A stretch of DNA of 64,000 bases, taken from positions 2,388,501-2,452,500 of the forward strand of contig NZ_CP041767.1 in NCBI RefSeq assembly GCF_022026395.1, written 5' to 3'. The DNA is from Brevibacillus brevis. Lineage in GTDB: Bacteria > Bacillota > Bacilli > Brevibacillales > Brevibacillaceae. Each line of letters begins with the position of its first letter. Position 1 is the first letter of the stretch. The position numbers and the translations under genes are program-made. Under the pieces are notes generated by a model that worked only from the letters and a program-made list of their open reading frames with translations, did not search any database and had not been told where the DNA came from. This document shows positions 16,774 through 24,611 of this stretch, piece by piece.

Positions 16774-19224
16774 TTGGATCACCAGATACATGGAACGTAC
16801 GACAGTTTCCTTGTGATACTATCTTATTTAATCGCGGTTGCAGCTTCTTTTTCTGCTCTCAACCTGGCAGCCAGAGTGAGTAAAAGTAAGGGGAAGCATC
16901 AGCTACTCTGGTTGATTTTTGGTGCCACAACGATGGGGCTTGGAATCTGGTCCATGCATTTTGTCGGAATGCTGGCACTTACCCTCCCCATTAAGGTTTT
17001 GTATGACATGGAGTATGTCGTCCTATCCGTCATCCTTGCTATTTTTGTCTCAAGCATAGCCTTGTTTACCGTCACGAAAAGCAACTTACATGCGAGACAG
17101 CTAGGTATCGCGGGAATTCTTATGGCTGCTGGAATATCTGGGATGCATTACGTTGGAATGGCCGCGATGATTATTGAAATTACATACGATATGTGGATCG
17201 TCATTTTATCCATTATCATCGCAGCGACTGCTTCGGCAGCGGCACTTTGGCTCTTGTTTTACTTTCGCCGTGATCAGGCAAAATACGCGTATTTATACAA
17301 ATTGGGCAGCTCACTCATAATGGGAGCAGCAATCGCGGGCATGCATTACACCGGGATGGTTGCAGCGCATTTCTACGTTACAGAACTGCCGACAACAGAA
17401 GTGGAAACGCAGATTGAGCCGGAGACCTTGGCCTATATCATTGTCTTGGCCACCTTTTTACTGATCGGCATTACATTGTTCGGCTTGTTTATTAACAAAC
17501 GACTCTCGCAAAAAGATACGGTCATTCAGGAAAGTGAAAGCTGGTATCGTTCCCTTTATAAAAATAATGAGTACGGGATTATTTCCTTAGATACAGGCGG
17601 ATGTATTATCAAAATGAACCCAGCTGTTACGAAGATTGGTGGATTGCGGGAGGAAGAATTCATTAATCAACACGTATCGAAAATTGGCATGCATATTGTA
17701 GAGGAGAAAAGGGACATCACCAAAGATTCTTTTGCCCAGTCTTTTCAGCCCAATCGGAATAATTTTGAGACGACCATTTTTCATCCGAACGGAAATCGCG
17801 TAGAGTTGAGTGTACTCAATGTCCCGGTTGAGATTGAAGGAGAAGTGGTGGGGAATCACATCATTGTGAAGGATATTACCGAAGAGAATCGCGTGAAAGA
17901 AAAAATCAGATATTTAGCTTATCACGATGAGCTGACCGACTTGCCGAACCGAAGAAAGTTTAATCAAGTTCTTCATCAATCCATTGAAAAAAGCAGCCAA
18001 GATTTATCGAGCTTTGCCATCATGGTTATCGACATCGATCGTTTCAAAATGATCAATGATTCCTTGGGTCACTCCTACGGCGATATCTTTTTGCAGGGGG
18101 TCAGCGACAGAATTGCAAAGAGTGCGGAAGGGTACCACGCCACAATTGCCCGGATGGGTGGAGATGAATTTACCATCCTTTGCGAAACAGGAGCGGACCG
18201 CAGGGAAGCGGCGAGTTTAGCGGATAAGATCATTGAAGCGTTGAAACAGCCATTCTCGCTAAAAGACAGTGAGTTTTACATATCAGCGAGTATCGGAACG
18301 GCAATCTTCCCAGACCATGGAACGGATGCTGTCGCGCTACTCAAAAAAGCGGATACGGCCATGTACGAGGTGAAAAAACAGGGGAAAAATGGTCATCTGT
18401 TCTACACGCCCGAATTTGACGTCCAATTGCTGGAAAATATTGAAATAGAACGTGATCTAAGAAAAGCAATTGAACGAAAAGAGCTGGTGGTGTACTACCA
18501 ACCTCAATTTCATTCGGAAAGTAATCGCATGATCGGAGTGGAGGCTCTCGTCAGGTGGAATCATCCTACCAAAGGGATGCTTTCACCAGGAGTGTTTATC
18601 CCTATTGCTGAAGAGACAGGGTTGATCTATGAGATTGGTACATGGGTGCTTCGCGAAGCGTGCAGGCAAATGAAGCAGTGGCATGATGGAGGGGGACCGT
18701 TGATACCCGTTTCCGTCAACTTGTCCTCCCATCAATTTCACCAACGGAACCTCGTCCAGTACATCAAAAATATCCTCGAGGAAACCAAGCTTGCCCCGCA
18801 CTTTTTGGAGCTGGAAATCACGGAGAGCATGATGATGGATCCGGCAGTATCGATCAGTATCCTGCAAGAGTTAAACAAAATCGGAACGAGAATTAGCTTG
18901 GATGATTTTGGAACCGGTTACAGCTCATTGAGCTATTTGAAAAAGTTTCCGATTCACAAGCTAAAGATTGACCGCTCCTTCATAACAGACCTGTCTCGAA
19001 ATGAAAACGATAAAGCCATTGTGGCCACCATCATTTCGATGGCAAAGCATCTGAAATTGGATGTGATTGCAGAAGGCATTGAAACGAAGGATCAGCTGGA
19101 TATTTTAACCGAAAATCATTGCAAGGAAATTCAAGGGTACTATTACAGTCGCCCATTATCAGCGAATGAGGTGGAGCAAGTGTTTTTTGTTCCCATAAGA
19201 ACGCATCTCAGCCAAGAAGCGTAA
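16774..19224 (+). CDS. MHYT-PAS-GGDEF-EAL membrane cyclic-di-GMP enzyme
   Basis: An 816-residue membrane protein. The N-terminal MHYT sensor (about 1-235, seven membrane segments) carries MHFVGM, MHYVGM and MHYTGM at about 61, 124 and 190, the proposed metal sites for O2/CO/NO sensing. A PAS domain follows (about 255-375), then GGDEF (motif intact at 462-466) and EAL (motif intact at 590-592, with DDFGTGYSS). There is no RxxD inhibitory site before GGDEF (AEGYHATIARM instead). TTG 16774 has AAAGGAAAG upstream. It is probably co-transcribed with the preceding c-di-GMP gene and ends at a terminator. Confidence 0.93.
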   Translation: MDHQIHGTYDSFLVILSYLIAVAASFSALNLAARVSKSKGKHQLLWLIFGATTMGLGIWSMHFVGMLALTLPIKVLYDMEYVVLSVILAIFVSSIALFTVTKSNLHARQLGIAGILMAAGISGMHYVGMAAMIIEITYDMWIVILSIIIAATASAAALWLLFYFRRDQAKYAYLYKLGSSLIMGAAIAGMHYTGMVAAHFYVTELPTTEVETQIEPETLAYIIVLATFLLIGITLFGLFINKRLSQKDTVIQESESWYRSLYKNNEYGIISLDTGGCIIKMNPAVTKIGGLREEEFINQHVSKIGMHIVEEKRDITKDSFAQSFQPNRNNFETTIFHPNGNRVELSVLNVPVEIEGEVVGNHIIVKDITEENRVKEKIRYLAYHDELTDLPNRRKFNQVLHQSIEKSSQDLSSFAIMVIDIDRFKMINDSLGHSYGDIFLQGVSDRIAKSAEGYHATIARMGGDEFTILCETGADRREAASLADKIIEALKQPFSLKDSEFYISASIGTAIFPDHGTDAVALLKKADTAMYEVKKQGKNGHLFYTPEFDVQLLENIEIERDLRKAIERKELVVYYQPQFHSESNRMIGVEALVRWNHPTKGMLSPGVFIPIAEETGLIYEIGTWVLREACRQMKQWHDGGGPLIPVSVNLSSHQFHQRNLVQYIKNILEETKLAPHFLELEITESMMMDPAVSISILQELNKIGTRISLDDFGTGYSSLSYLKKFPIHKLKIDRSFITDLSRNENDKAIVATIISMAKHLKLDVIAEGIETKDQLDILTENHCKEIQGYYYSRPLSANEVEQVFFVPIRTHLSQEA

Positions 19225-19232
19225 GCAAATAA

Positions 19233-19265
19233 CTCCCTGTCTTAAATAGATGGGGAGCTTTTTTA
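19233..19265 (+). terminator. Terminator after the MHYT gene
   Basis: CTCCCTGTCT pairs imperfectly with AGATGGGGAG, followed by a C and six Ts. Confidence 0.75.
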
Positions 19266-19292
19266 AATGTACACAGCAGGAAATGTAAATTT

Positions 19293-19318
19293 GGGTATTG
19301 TATACCCTACGGGGGTAT
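19293..19318. promoter_or_regulatory. CsoR-type copper operator upstream of copZ
   Basis: ATACCCTACGGGGGTAT at 19302-19318 matches the known CsoR box layout (ATAC, G/C-rich centre, GTAT, 17 bp). An overlapping 15-bp palindrome GGGTAT-TGT-ATACCC covers 19293-19307, giving three half-sites. It lies 49 bases before the copZ start and a csoR gene is nearby, so copper-relieved repression of copZ is expected. Confidence 0.8.
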
Positions 19319-19367
19319 TGTAAAATGTAATCGAGATAAGTTTCCCAAAAACAAAGGAGGATGTAAA

Positions 19368-19571
19368 ATGAATGTCACTTTGAACGTACAAGGAATGTCC
19401 TGCAATCACTGCGTTATCTCTATAGAAGGTGCTCTACAAAAACTGGAAGGGGTTAGCAAAGCAACGGTAAGCCTTGCTGACAATCAGGTAAGCGTGACTT
19501 TTGATGAATCTGTTGTTTCGCTGGAAAATGTGAAAGAGACGATTGAAGATCAAGGATACGATGTCGTATAA
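19368..19571 (+). CDS. copZ: Copper chaperone CopZ
   Basis: A 67-residue heavy-metal-associated domain. GMSCNHC (about residues 9-15) holds the CxxC pair that carries Cu(I). It should pass copper to a CopA-type ATPase, which is not in this window. ATG 19368 follows AAAGGAGG. The CsoR-type box upstream supports copper control. A hairpin (GAAAGGCTG/CAGCCTTTC, 19586-19617) without a clear T tract lies between this gene and the next. Confidence 0.93.
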   Translation: MNVTLNVQGMSCNHCVISIEGALQKLEGVSKATVSLADNQVSVTFDESVVSLENVKETIEDQGYDVV

Positions 19572-19673
19572 GCAAAAGTTGCGGGAAAGGCTGTGATTGT
19601 AGAATTGCAGCCTTTCGTATATCGATCAGTTGACCGAATATTACAAATCCAGATAGTGTAGGAGGAATGCTTT

Positions 19674-20300
19674 TTGAAGCGTGTACAGTTTGCCGTAAGT
19701 CCAGAAATTCGTGTCGGGGGTTCTGTGTTTACTCCTGCAGATATGATGGCAATCGGTCAAATCGTTGGCGAGGATGCCCAACTCGAACTTTCGATCTTTC
19801 AGCAGCTTATAGTCGAGATGAATGAAGAGAAGGCGGAGGCTGCCAAAAATGCGCTGCGTGACAAAGGCTTATGCGTGTACGAAACGGGCTCTGTTGTAAA
19901 GAATTTGTCAGTCTGTTCTTTTTGCAAAGGAGCGGAGATTGAAGGGCTTATGGCAGCGAGAAATTTAAATGACACGATTGCAGGGATGACCGTTCCTTTT
20001 ACGATGAGAGTCGGTTATACAGGCTGCCCAAATGCCTGTGGAGAGCCGTTGGTAAAAGATATCGGGATCGTCAAGCGAAAAGAAACCTTTGAAATCTACG
20101 TCGGAGGCCAATCGAAAACAATGGAGGCCAGAACAGCCCAGCTCCTGATCGAGCAGGTGAAGGAAGAACAATTATCCACCATCGTCCAAAGCATCATTGC
20201 GTTGTATCAGACGCAAGGGAAAAAGAGAGAGAAGTTTTTCAAGTTTGTCGAGCGATTTGGATTGGAGAATGTCCGAAAAGAATTGGGGCTGTCTTCCTGA
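19674..20300 (+). CDS. Nitrite/sulfite-reductase-like (siroheme/4Fe-4S) single-unit protein
   Basis: A 208-residue protein resembling one half of a siroheme nitrite/sulfite reductase. An N-terminal ferredoxin-like domain (about 1-65, VGGSVFTPADMMAIGQI) is followed by a cluster-binding region with Cys81-x2-Cys84 and Cys118-x3-Cys122 (TGCPNACGE). Classical enzymes use C-x5-C then C-x3-C, so the first pair is altered. There is no flavin or NAD domain and no partner subunit nearby. TTG 19674 follows GTAGGAGGA. It lies between copZ and csoR; a link to copper stress is inferred from position only. Confidence 0.7.
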   Translation: MKRVQFAVSPEIRVGGSVFTPADMMAIGQIVGEDAQLELSIFQQLIVEMNEEKAEAAKNALRDKGLCVYETGSVVKNLSVCSFCKGAEIEGLMAARNLNDTIAGMTVPFTMRVGYTGCPNACGEPLVKDIGIVKRKETFEIYVGGQSKTMEARTAQLLIEQVKEEQLSTIVQSIIALYQTQGKKREKFFKFVERFGLENVRKELGLSS

Positions 20301-20342
20301 CAGAGATGTGAATATTGTAGGATGATTAGAGGGGGAATCTTA

Positions 20343-20666
20343 TTGTCAAATGCGGAATTGAACATTGTGCAGTCTTGTCATACATCTGATCGAAACAGTC
20401 ATCATTCAGAAAAAACCAAGCAAAACTTGCAGGCGCGTCTCAATCGGATTGAGGGGCAGATTCGCGGGATTAAGGGCATGGTGGAGAAGGATGCTTATTG
20501 TGATGATGTCTTGAATCAAATTGCTGCAGTACAATCTGCCTTAAATTCAGTGGGACGTATCCTTTTGGAAGGACATATGAAATCGTGTGTGATTGAGCGC
20601 ATCCAAGAAGGGGACAGTGCAGTCATTGACGAGCTGTTAACCACGATGAATAAGCTGATGAAATAA
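20343..20666 (+). CDS. csoR: Copper-sensing repressor CsoR
   Basis: A 107-residue all-helical DUF156-family repressor. The Cu(I) ligands Cys53, His78 and Cys82 show the same spacing as in B. subtilis CsoR (C-x24-H-x3-C), which separates it from the persulfide sensor CstR that lacks the histidine. The RLNRIEGQIRGIKGMV helix is typical. TTG 20343 lies 7 bases after GAGGGGG; the frame extends to ATG 20322 without a ribosome site. Expected to act at the box at 19293-19318. Its downstream hairpin has been split by an IS element. Confidence 0.9.
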   Translation: MSNAELNIVQSCHTSDRNSHHSEKTKQNLQARLNRIEGQIRGIKGMVEKDAYCDDVLNQIAAVQSALNSVGRILLEGHMKSCVIERIQEGDSAVIDELLTTMNKLMK

Positions 20667-20667
20667 A

Positions 20668-20687
20668 AAGCTTCAGAAATGAAGCTT
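20668..20687 (+). repeat. Left copy of a 20-bp direct repeat flanking the IS element
   Basis: AAGCTTCAGAAATGAAGCTT, also found at 22241-22260. The core GCTTCA-GAAA-TGAAGC is a hairpin; followed by Ts, as in the right copy, it would be the csoR terminator. Part is target duplication and part is IS terminal sequence; the exact cut is ambiguous. Confidence 0.85.
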
Positions 20688-22246
20688 CAGACTGAAGAGA
20701 AACCCCCATTTTGGGGATTTCTTTTTGGTATTGTTCCAGCACGAAGTGCTGAAAAAGAGGATAGCCTGCACCTAACTTGCTTTCGCTAGGTGTAGTGCTA
20801 TCTTTTTAATGTTTTGAACTGTTGCTGTCATCAATACCTGCTCTTGGACATTTTCACGTCCGCGTAACCTACAATAGCGAAGCCCATGCAGTTCTTTAGC
20901 ATCTGCAAAGCTTCGCTCTATGGTTTGGTATCTTAATCTATACAAATATTTCCCTGATTTACTTAAACGGTTCTGTCGAACCCATTCCTTACTCTCTTCC
21001 CAAACGTGCCTGCTTATCACCTTTTGGTGATTTTTAGATCGGGTACACTCAGTAAGCCTTGGACAAGTTTTACAAATTTCTTTATTGGACTTATACATCC
21101 TGTATCCGTTTCGATCAGTAGTCGAATAAGTAAGCTTATGTTTTTGAGGGCATATGTACACATCGGACTCCAGAGCATATTTAAAACGCCATTTAGCAAA
21201 AAGGCCTTTAACAGGTGTAAAGGCACGATGACCGATGACAGCAAATACATTTATATCGTGAAGTGCCTTGCAGATTGGAGTAGTTAAGTAACCAGCATCT
21301 AATGCAATTGCTTCAATTGTATCCTTAAACCCAAACTTCTCGATTTGGAGATTCAGCCTATCTATGTAAGGAACGGAATCATGGACATTGCCAGCAGTGA
21401 CATGGACATCGGTAATAATATTGTACTTATGATCGACGGTCCGGTGATCGAGATAGAAAAAGCCTTCGGGCTTGCTGTCTCGAACCATGTAGCCACTTTC
21501 TGGATCAGTAGTACTCACCTTGATTTCCTTTTCTTCCTTCACACCCTCTCTAGGCTTTAATCCTTTTTTCCATGTACTTCGCGGTCTTCATTAATTGCTG
21601 CCTCTAAATCTTTGAGATAGGCACGACTCGTTTTCTCGATGACATGCTTCTTAAATTTTCGTTTATTCGCATTTGCTTTAAGATGCGTGGAATCACTTAT
21701 CAATACACGTCCAGCGACCATTCGATGCTGAATCGCCAAACGCACAATTTCATCAAAAATCTCCTGAAAAACATTTGTATTTTTAAAACGGGTTCGACGA
21801 TTCCAACTGATTGTTGTGTGATCTGGAACTCGATCTGTTAAAGAAAGGCCAAGAAACCAACGGTAGGCGATATTAGTCTGGATTTCTTTTTCGAGCTGCC
21901 TCTCTGAGCGGATACCGTAAAGGTATCCAATGAAAATCATTTTAAATAAAACAATAGGATCAATGGAAGGTCTACCGTTATCCTCGCAATAATATTGACG
22001 TACTTTTTCTCGGATGAAAGAGAAATCTATATGTTTTTGGATGACCCTTAATAAATGGTCCTCTGGGACCAATTCATCGAGGCACACAAATTCGTAATGC
22101 ATTTGCGGATTTTTATCATTGGAGGAAAGCACAATTATCACCTACTGTTAAATGTAATTATAAGAATTATAACAAATTAACGCGGTGTCGCTTTAAAATT
22201 AAGTGAAACAAAAATGGCTGTCGACTTTCTCGACAGCCTGAAGCTT
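20682..22246 (-). mobile_element. IS1182-family insertion sequence, about 1.57 kb
   Basis: The element carries one IS1182-type transposase on the minus strand. The ends are inverted: AAGCTTCAGACTG on the left and CAGCCTGAAGCTT on the right, matching at 12 of 13 positions. The repeat CAGAAATG just outside both ends (20674-20681 and 22247-22254) is the simplest target duplication, though the 20-bp flanking repeat leaves the exact ends ambiguous. Hairpins lie inside each end (near 20702-20722, and GGCTGTCGA/TCGACAGCC at 22217-22239), which may block incoming transcription. The insertion separates csoR from the cupredoxin gene. Confidence 0.85.
20772..22141 (-). CDS. IS1182-family transposase in two frames (possible -1 programmed frameshift)
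   Basis: A DDE transposase in two overlapping frames. The first (22141-21557, 194 residues) has VPDHTTISWNRRTRF and the first Asp in ISDSTHLKANANKRK. The second (down to 20772) has the second Asp in ALDAGYLTTP, the CP...C zinc-like region and the Glu in YQTIERSFADAKELHG. Joined, they give about 455 residues, the family size. At the junction (minus strand 21569-21563) sits A-AAA-AAG in the correct phase, two codons before the zero-frame TAA. A -1 slip there continues K-K-G-L-K-P-R-E into the second frame. It could equally be a one-base inactivating deletion. Confidence 0.85.
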
Positions 22247-22260
22247 CAGAAATGAAGCTT
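22241..22260 (+). repeat. Right copy of the 20-bp direct repeat flanking the IS element
   Basis: Identical to 20668-20687. This copy is followed by TTT, so it keeps the shape of the original csoR terminator. Confidence 0.85.
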
Positions 22261-22443
22261 TTTATAATGGAGAAAGCGTGTGACGGTGCAAAATCTGGAC
22301 AAGTTTTGAAATGAAGCAGGGGATGTTTTTCGCAGTAAAAAGACGAAGACGACGGTCTATGCATGAATTCAACGAGGGTGTCCTTTTCTAGTTCGTTTTG
22401 TCCTATTTAGTTGGCGTAGGACATACTTTACAATGAGGGGAAT

Positions 22444-22460
22444 ATACTCGGGGGTGGTAT
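22444..22460. promoter_or_regulatory. Possible second CsoR-like box overlapping the cupredoxin ribosome site
   Basis: ATACTCGGGGGTGGTAT has the same 17-bp length, ATAC...GTAT ends and G-rich centre as the box at 19302-19318, but the inner symmetry is poor. It overlaps the GGGGGTGG ribosome site of the next gene, so the resemblance may be chance. Confidence 0.35.
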
Positions 22461-22461
22461 C

Positions 22462-23331
22462 TTGAGCGCGGTGTATCAGGTCCTGATCTACGTCAGTCTC
22501 GCTTATGCTTGCTTCACATGGTTTATTTGGCGACGAAAGCAAGGGATCGATCATATGCAAGGCATGATGAGCACGATGTCTGTCAGTATGATAATTGGCC
22601 TGATCGGAGGGTTGATCTTCGGCGATGTTTACAAGGGAGACCTTTATGTATCCACTATGTGGGGAATGCTGGCAGGTGGATTGTCTGGTTTTTTGCTAGG
22701 CGTTCCATTGTCGATCCTGAGTATTGTAGAAGGAATCTTATCTGGCGTCATGGGCGGGATGATGGGCGCGATGCTGGGAGAAATGGTTCCCGGTGAAAAA
22801 GTAGAGCCTCTCCTGTTTGTTTTCGTCATGCTCTATACCGTATGTATGCTACTCGTATCCAAGCTGATTGATTTCAATAAAAAAGAAACGAAGTGGTCTT
22901 CCTTTTTTCATCATCCAGCTACCCCAGCTGTGTTGCTGCTTGCCGTCTTCTTCTGGTTTCAATCGTTACCGTTTCCATCTCCGGCGCTTTATGCGACAGA
23001 AATCACCCTCACAGCCGTCGACTTTTCCTATAAACCGAACCAATTTACTGTTAAAAAAGATACGGAGATCAAAGTCGTCTTTCAAAATGATGGCAATGTA
23101 GAGCACGATATTAAGGTTGCCTCTCATGGAAAAATCGTTACGATTTCAGAATCAAGCAGTGAACATCAGCATGGAGGAATGGTTGAGGGTGTGGTTCACT
23201 TGCACGCCAAACCAGGAGAGTCTGTTGAAACAGTGTGGAAGGCATTGGAGGAAGGAAACTATGAATTTTATTGTACGATCCCGGGACACAAAGAAAGCGG
23301 CATGATTGGTAGCTTGCAAGTGACGGGATGA
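22462..23331 (+). CDS. Membrane-anchored cupredoxin-domain protein
   Basis: A 289-residue protein. The first 175 residues hold five or six membrane segments, with a Gly/Met-rich run (GVMGGMMGAMLGEMVPGE) that could line a metal path. From about 178 follows a cupredoxin domain facing outside (ITLTAVDFSYKPNQFTVKKD). It has the full type-1 copper ligand set: His215, Cys271, His276 and Met281 (YCTIPGHKESGM), plus a His-rich loop HQHGG...HLH. TTG 22462 is placed by GGGGGTGG. It lies downstream of copZ/csoR, now separated by the IS element. A role in copper handling or electron transfer at the membrane is inferred. Confidence 0.85.
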   Translation: MSAVYQVLIYVSLAYACFTWFIWRRKQGIDHMQGMMSTMSVSMIIGLIGGLIFGDVYKGDLYVSTMWGMLAGGLSGFLLGVPLSILSIVEGILSGVMGGMMGAMLGEMVPGEKVEPLLFVFVMLYTVCMLLVSKLIDFNKKETKWSSFFHHPATPAVLLLAVFFWFQSLPFPSPALYATEITLTAVDFSYKPNQFTVKKDTEIKVVFQNDGNVEHDIKVASHGKIVTISESSSEHQHGGMVEGVVHLHAKPGESVETVWKALEEGNYEFYCTIPGHKESGMIGSLQVTG

Positions 23332-23440
23332 AGCAACGGGGGAGGAGAATGCCTTTCTTTTTGGGGTAGCAATCACGCCTACTGGGTGGGCTGCATAGTG
23401 TAGTCATGAAGGAAGTGACATTGCAAGTTGGAGGAGGATA

Positions 23441-23674
23441 TTGGCATTGCATTCGCAAACACGCGACTACTTTCCGTACGTTGGTCCCTTCGATCCTTGT
23501 CCGCCGATTCGGGTAAAGACATACCAGGTGCCCCCTCAGCTTTTTATGCAGTTTCAGCCGGAGAACTTGCCGCAATACAGCCCGATGGAAGCGTTGAAAT
23601 TAGGTACGCTATGGCCGGCGCTTTTTAGCCCATATGACCCCAGACTGAGTCATTTAGGGAGGGGAGGCACATGA
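23441..23674 (+). CDS. cotJA: Spore coat-associated protein CotJA
   Basis: The small first protein of the cotJ operon, 77 residues, marked by YFPYVGPFDPCPPIRVKTYQVPP and EALKLGTLWPALFSPYDP. It is needed with CotJC for coat assembly in the mother cell. Two in-frame TTGs (23441 and 23447) follow GGAGGAGG; 23447 has the better spacing, so the N-terminus is uncertain by two residues. Its stop overlaps the cotJB start (ATGA). Sigma-E control is expected from the family; no convincing -35/-10 pair was seen. Confidence 0.9.
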   Translation: MALHSQTRDYFPYVGPFDPCPPIRVKTYQVPPQLFMQFQPENLPQYSPMEALKLGTLWPALFSPYDPRLSHLGRGGT

Positions 23675-23943
23675 CAGCTGAAAATAGATTTGGCGATGAA
23701 CAATATTACGCATTGCTTGAACAGTTGCAAGCGATCGACTTCGTGCTGGTAGAGCTAAATCTTTACTTAGATACCCATCCAACCGATCAGAATGCGCTCC
23801 AGCAGTTTAACGATTTAACGGAACAACGCTGGGTTTTGGCAAACGAGTATGAGAGGCTGTATGGACCTTTGCAAAATCTTGGCCGCAGCTATTCAGGCTA
23901 TCCGTGGCAGTGGAATGATGATCCATGGCCTTGGCAAGTTTAG
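23671..23943 (+). CDS. cotJB: Spore coat protein CotJB
   Basis: A 90-residue protein of the CotJB family, helical in the first two thirds (YYALLEQLQAIDFVLVELNLYLDTHP, then ALQQFNDLTEQRWVLANEYERLYGP). It ends in a Trp/Pro-rich tail (YPWQWNDDPWPWQV). The ATG overlaps the cotJA stop by 4 bases and cotJC follows 21 bases downstream, so the three are one transcription and translation unit. Confidence 0.92.
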   Translation: MTAENRFGDEQYYALLEQLQAIDFVLVELNLYLDTHPTDQNALQQFNDLTEQRWVLANEYERLYGPLQNLGRSYSGYPWQWNDDPWPWQV

Positions 23944-23964
23944 AAGAGAGGGATAACGAAACCG

Positions 23965-24534
23965 ATGTGGATCTATGAAAAAAAACTACAGTATCCGGTT
24001 CGTGTCAGTAAGTGCGATGTGAGAATGGCGAAGTATTTGATTGAGCAATACGGAGGAGCAGATGGAGAGCTTGCAGCCGCTTTGCGCTATATGAATCAGC
24101 GGTATACAATCCCAAATAAAGTGGTCGGATTATTAACGGATATCGCTACCGAGGAGTTTGCGCATCTCGAGATGATTGCCACGATGGTGTATAAGCTGAC
24201 CAAAGACGCGACGGTAGAAGAATTGAAGGAAGCCGGTCTGGGTGACCATTACGCCAATCATGATCGGGCGCTCTTTTACAACAATGCCAGTGGTGTACCG
24301 TGGACGGCTGCCTACATCGCTGCCAAGGGCGATCCAATCGCTGATTTGTATGAGGATATCGCAGCAGAAGAAAAAGCCCGCGCGACGTATCAATGGCTGA
24401 TCGACATGACCGACGATGTTGATTTGCAGGACAGCTTGAAGTTTTTGCGGGAGCGGGAAGTCGTCCACTCTATGCGTTTCCGCGAGGCTGTAGAGATTTT
24501 GAAGGAAGAGCGGGATGCGAAGAAGATATTTTGA
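23965..24534 (+). CDS. cotJC: Manganese-catalase-like spore coat protein CotJC
   Basis: A 189-residue ferritin-like di-metal protein of the manganese catalase family, found in the inner coat. Metal-ligand carboxylates and histidines are visible in GGADGELAAALRYMNQRY, IATEEFAHLEMIATMV and EDIAAEEKARATYQWLI, with a further His in REVVHSMRF. ATG 23965 follows AAGAGAGGG. It is the last gene of the operon, with a terminator directly after. Confidence 0.93.
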   Translation: MWIYEKKLQYPVRVSKCDVRMAKYLIEQYGGADGELAAALRYMNQRYTIPNKVVGLLTDIATEEFAHLEMIATMVYKLTKDATVEELKEAGLGDHYANHDRALFYNNASGVPWTAAYIAAKGDPIADLYEDIAAEEKARATYQWLIDMTDDVDLQDSLKFLREREVVHSMRFREAVEILKEERDAKKIF

Positions 24535-24540
24535 ATGTTA

Positions 24541-24569
24541 AAAAAGAGAGCTGGTGGGCTCTCTTTTTC
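24541..24569 (+). terminator. Terminator after cotJC
   Basis: AAAAAGAGAGC and GCTCTCTTTTT form an 11-bp stem around a short TGGTGG loop. Confidence 0.8.
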
Positions 24570-24611
24570 TAATTTATTCTATCCCATAGCTGGCGAAGGT
24601 GATTGAAGTTG

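Noticed and set aside
23394-23401. CATAGTGT as a sigma-E -10 box for cotJABC
   Set aside because: Partial match to the sigma-E -10 but no acceptable -35 at the right distance.
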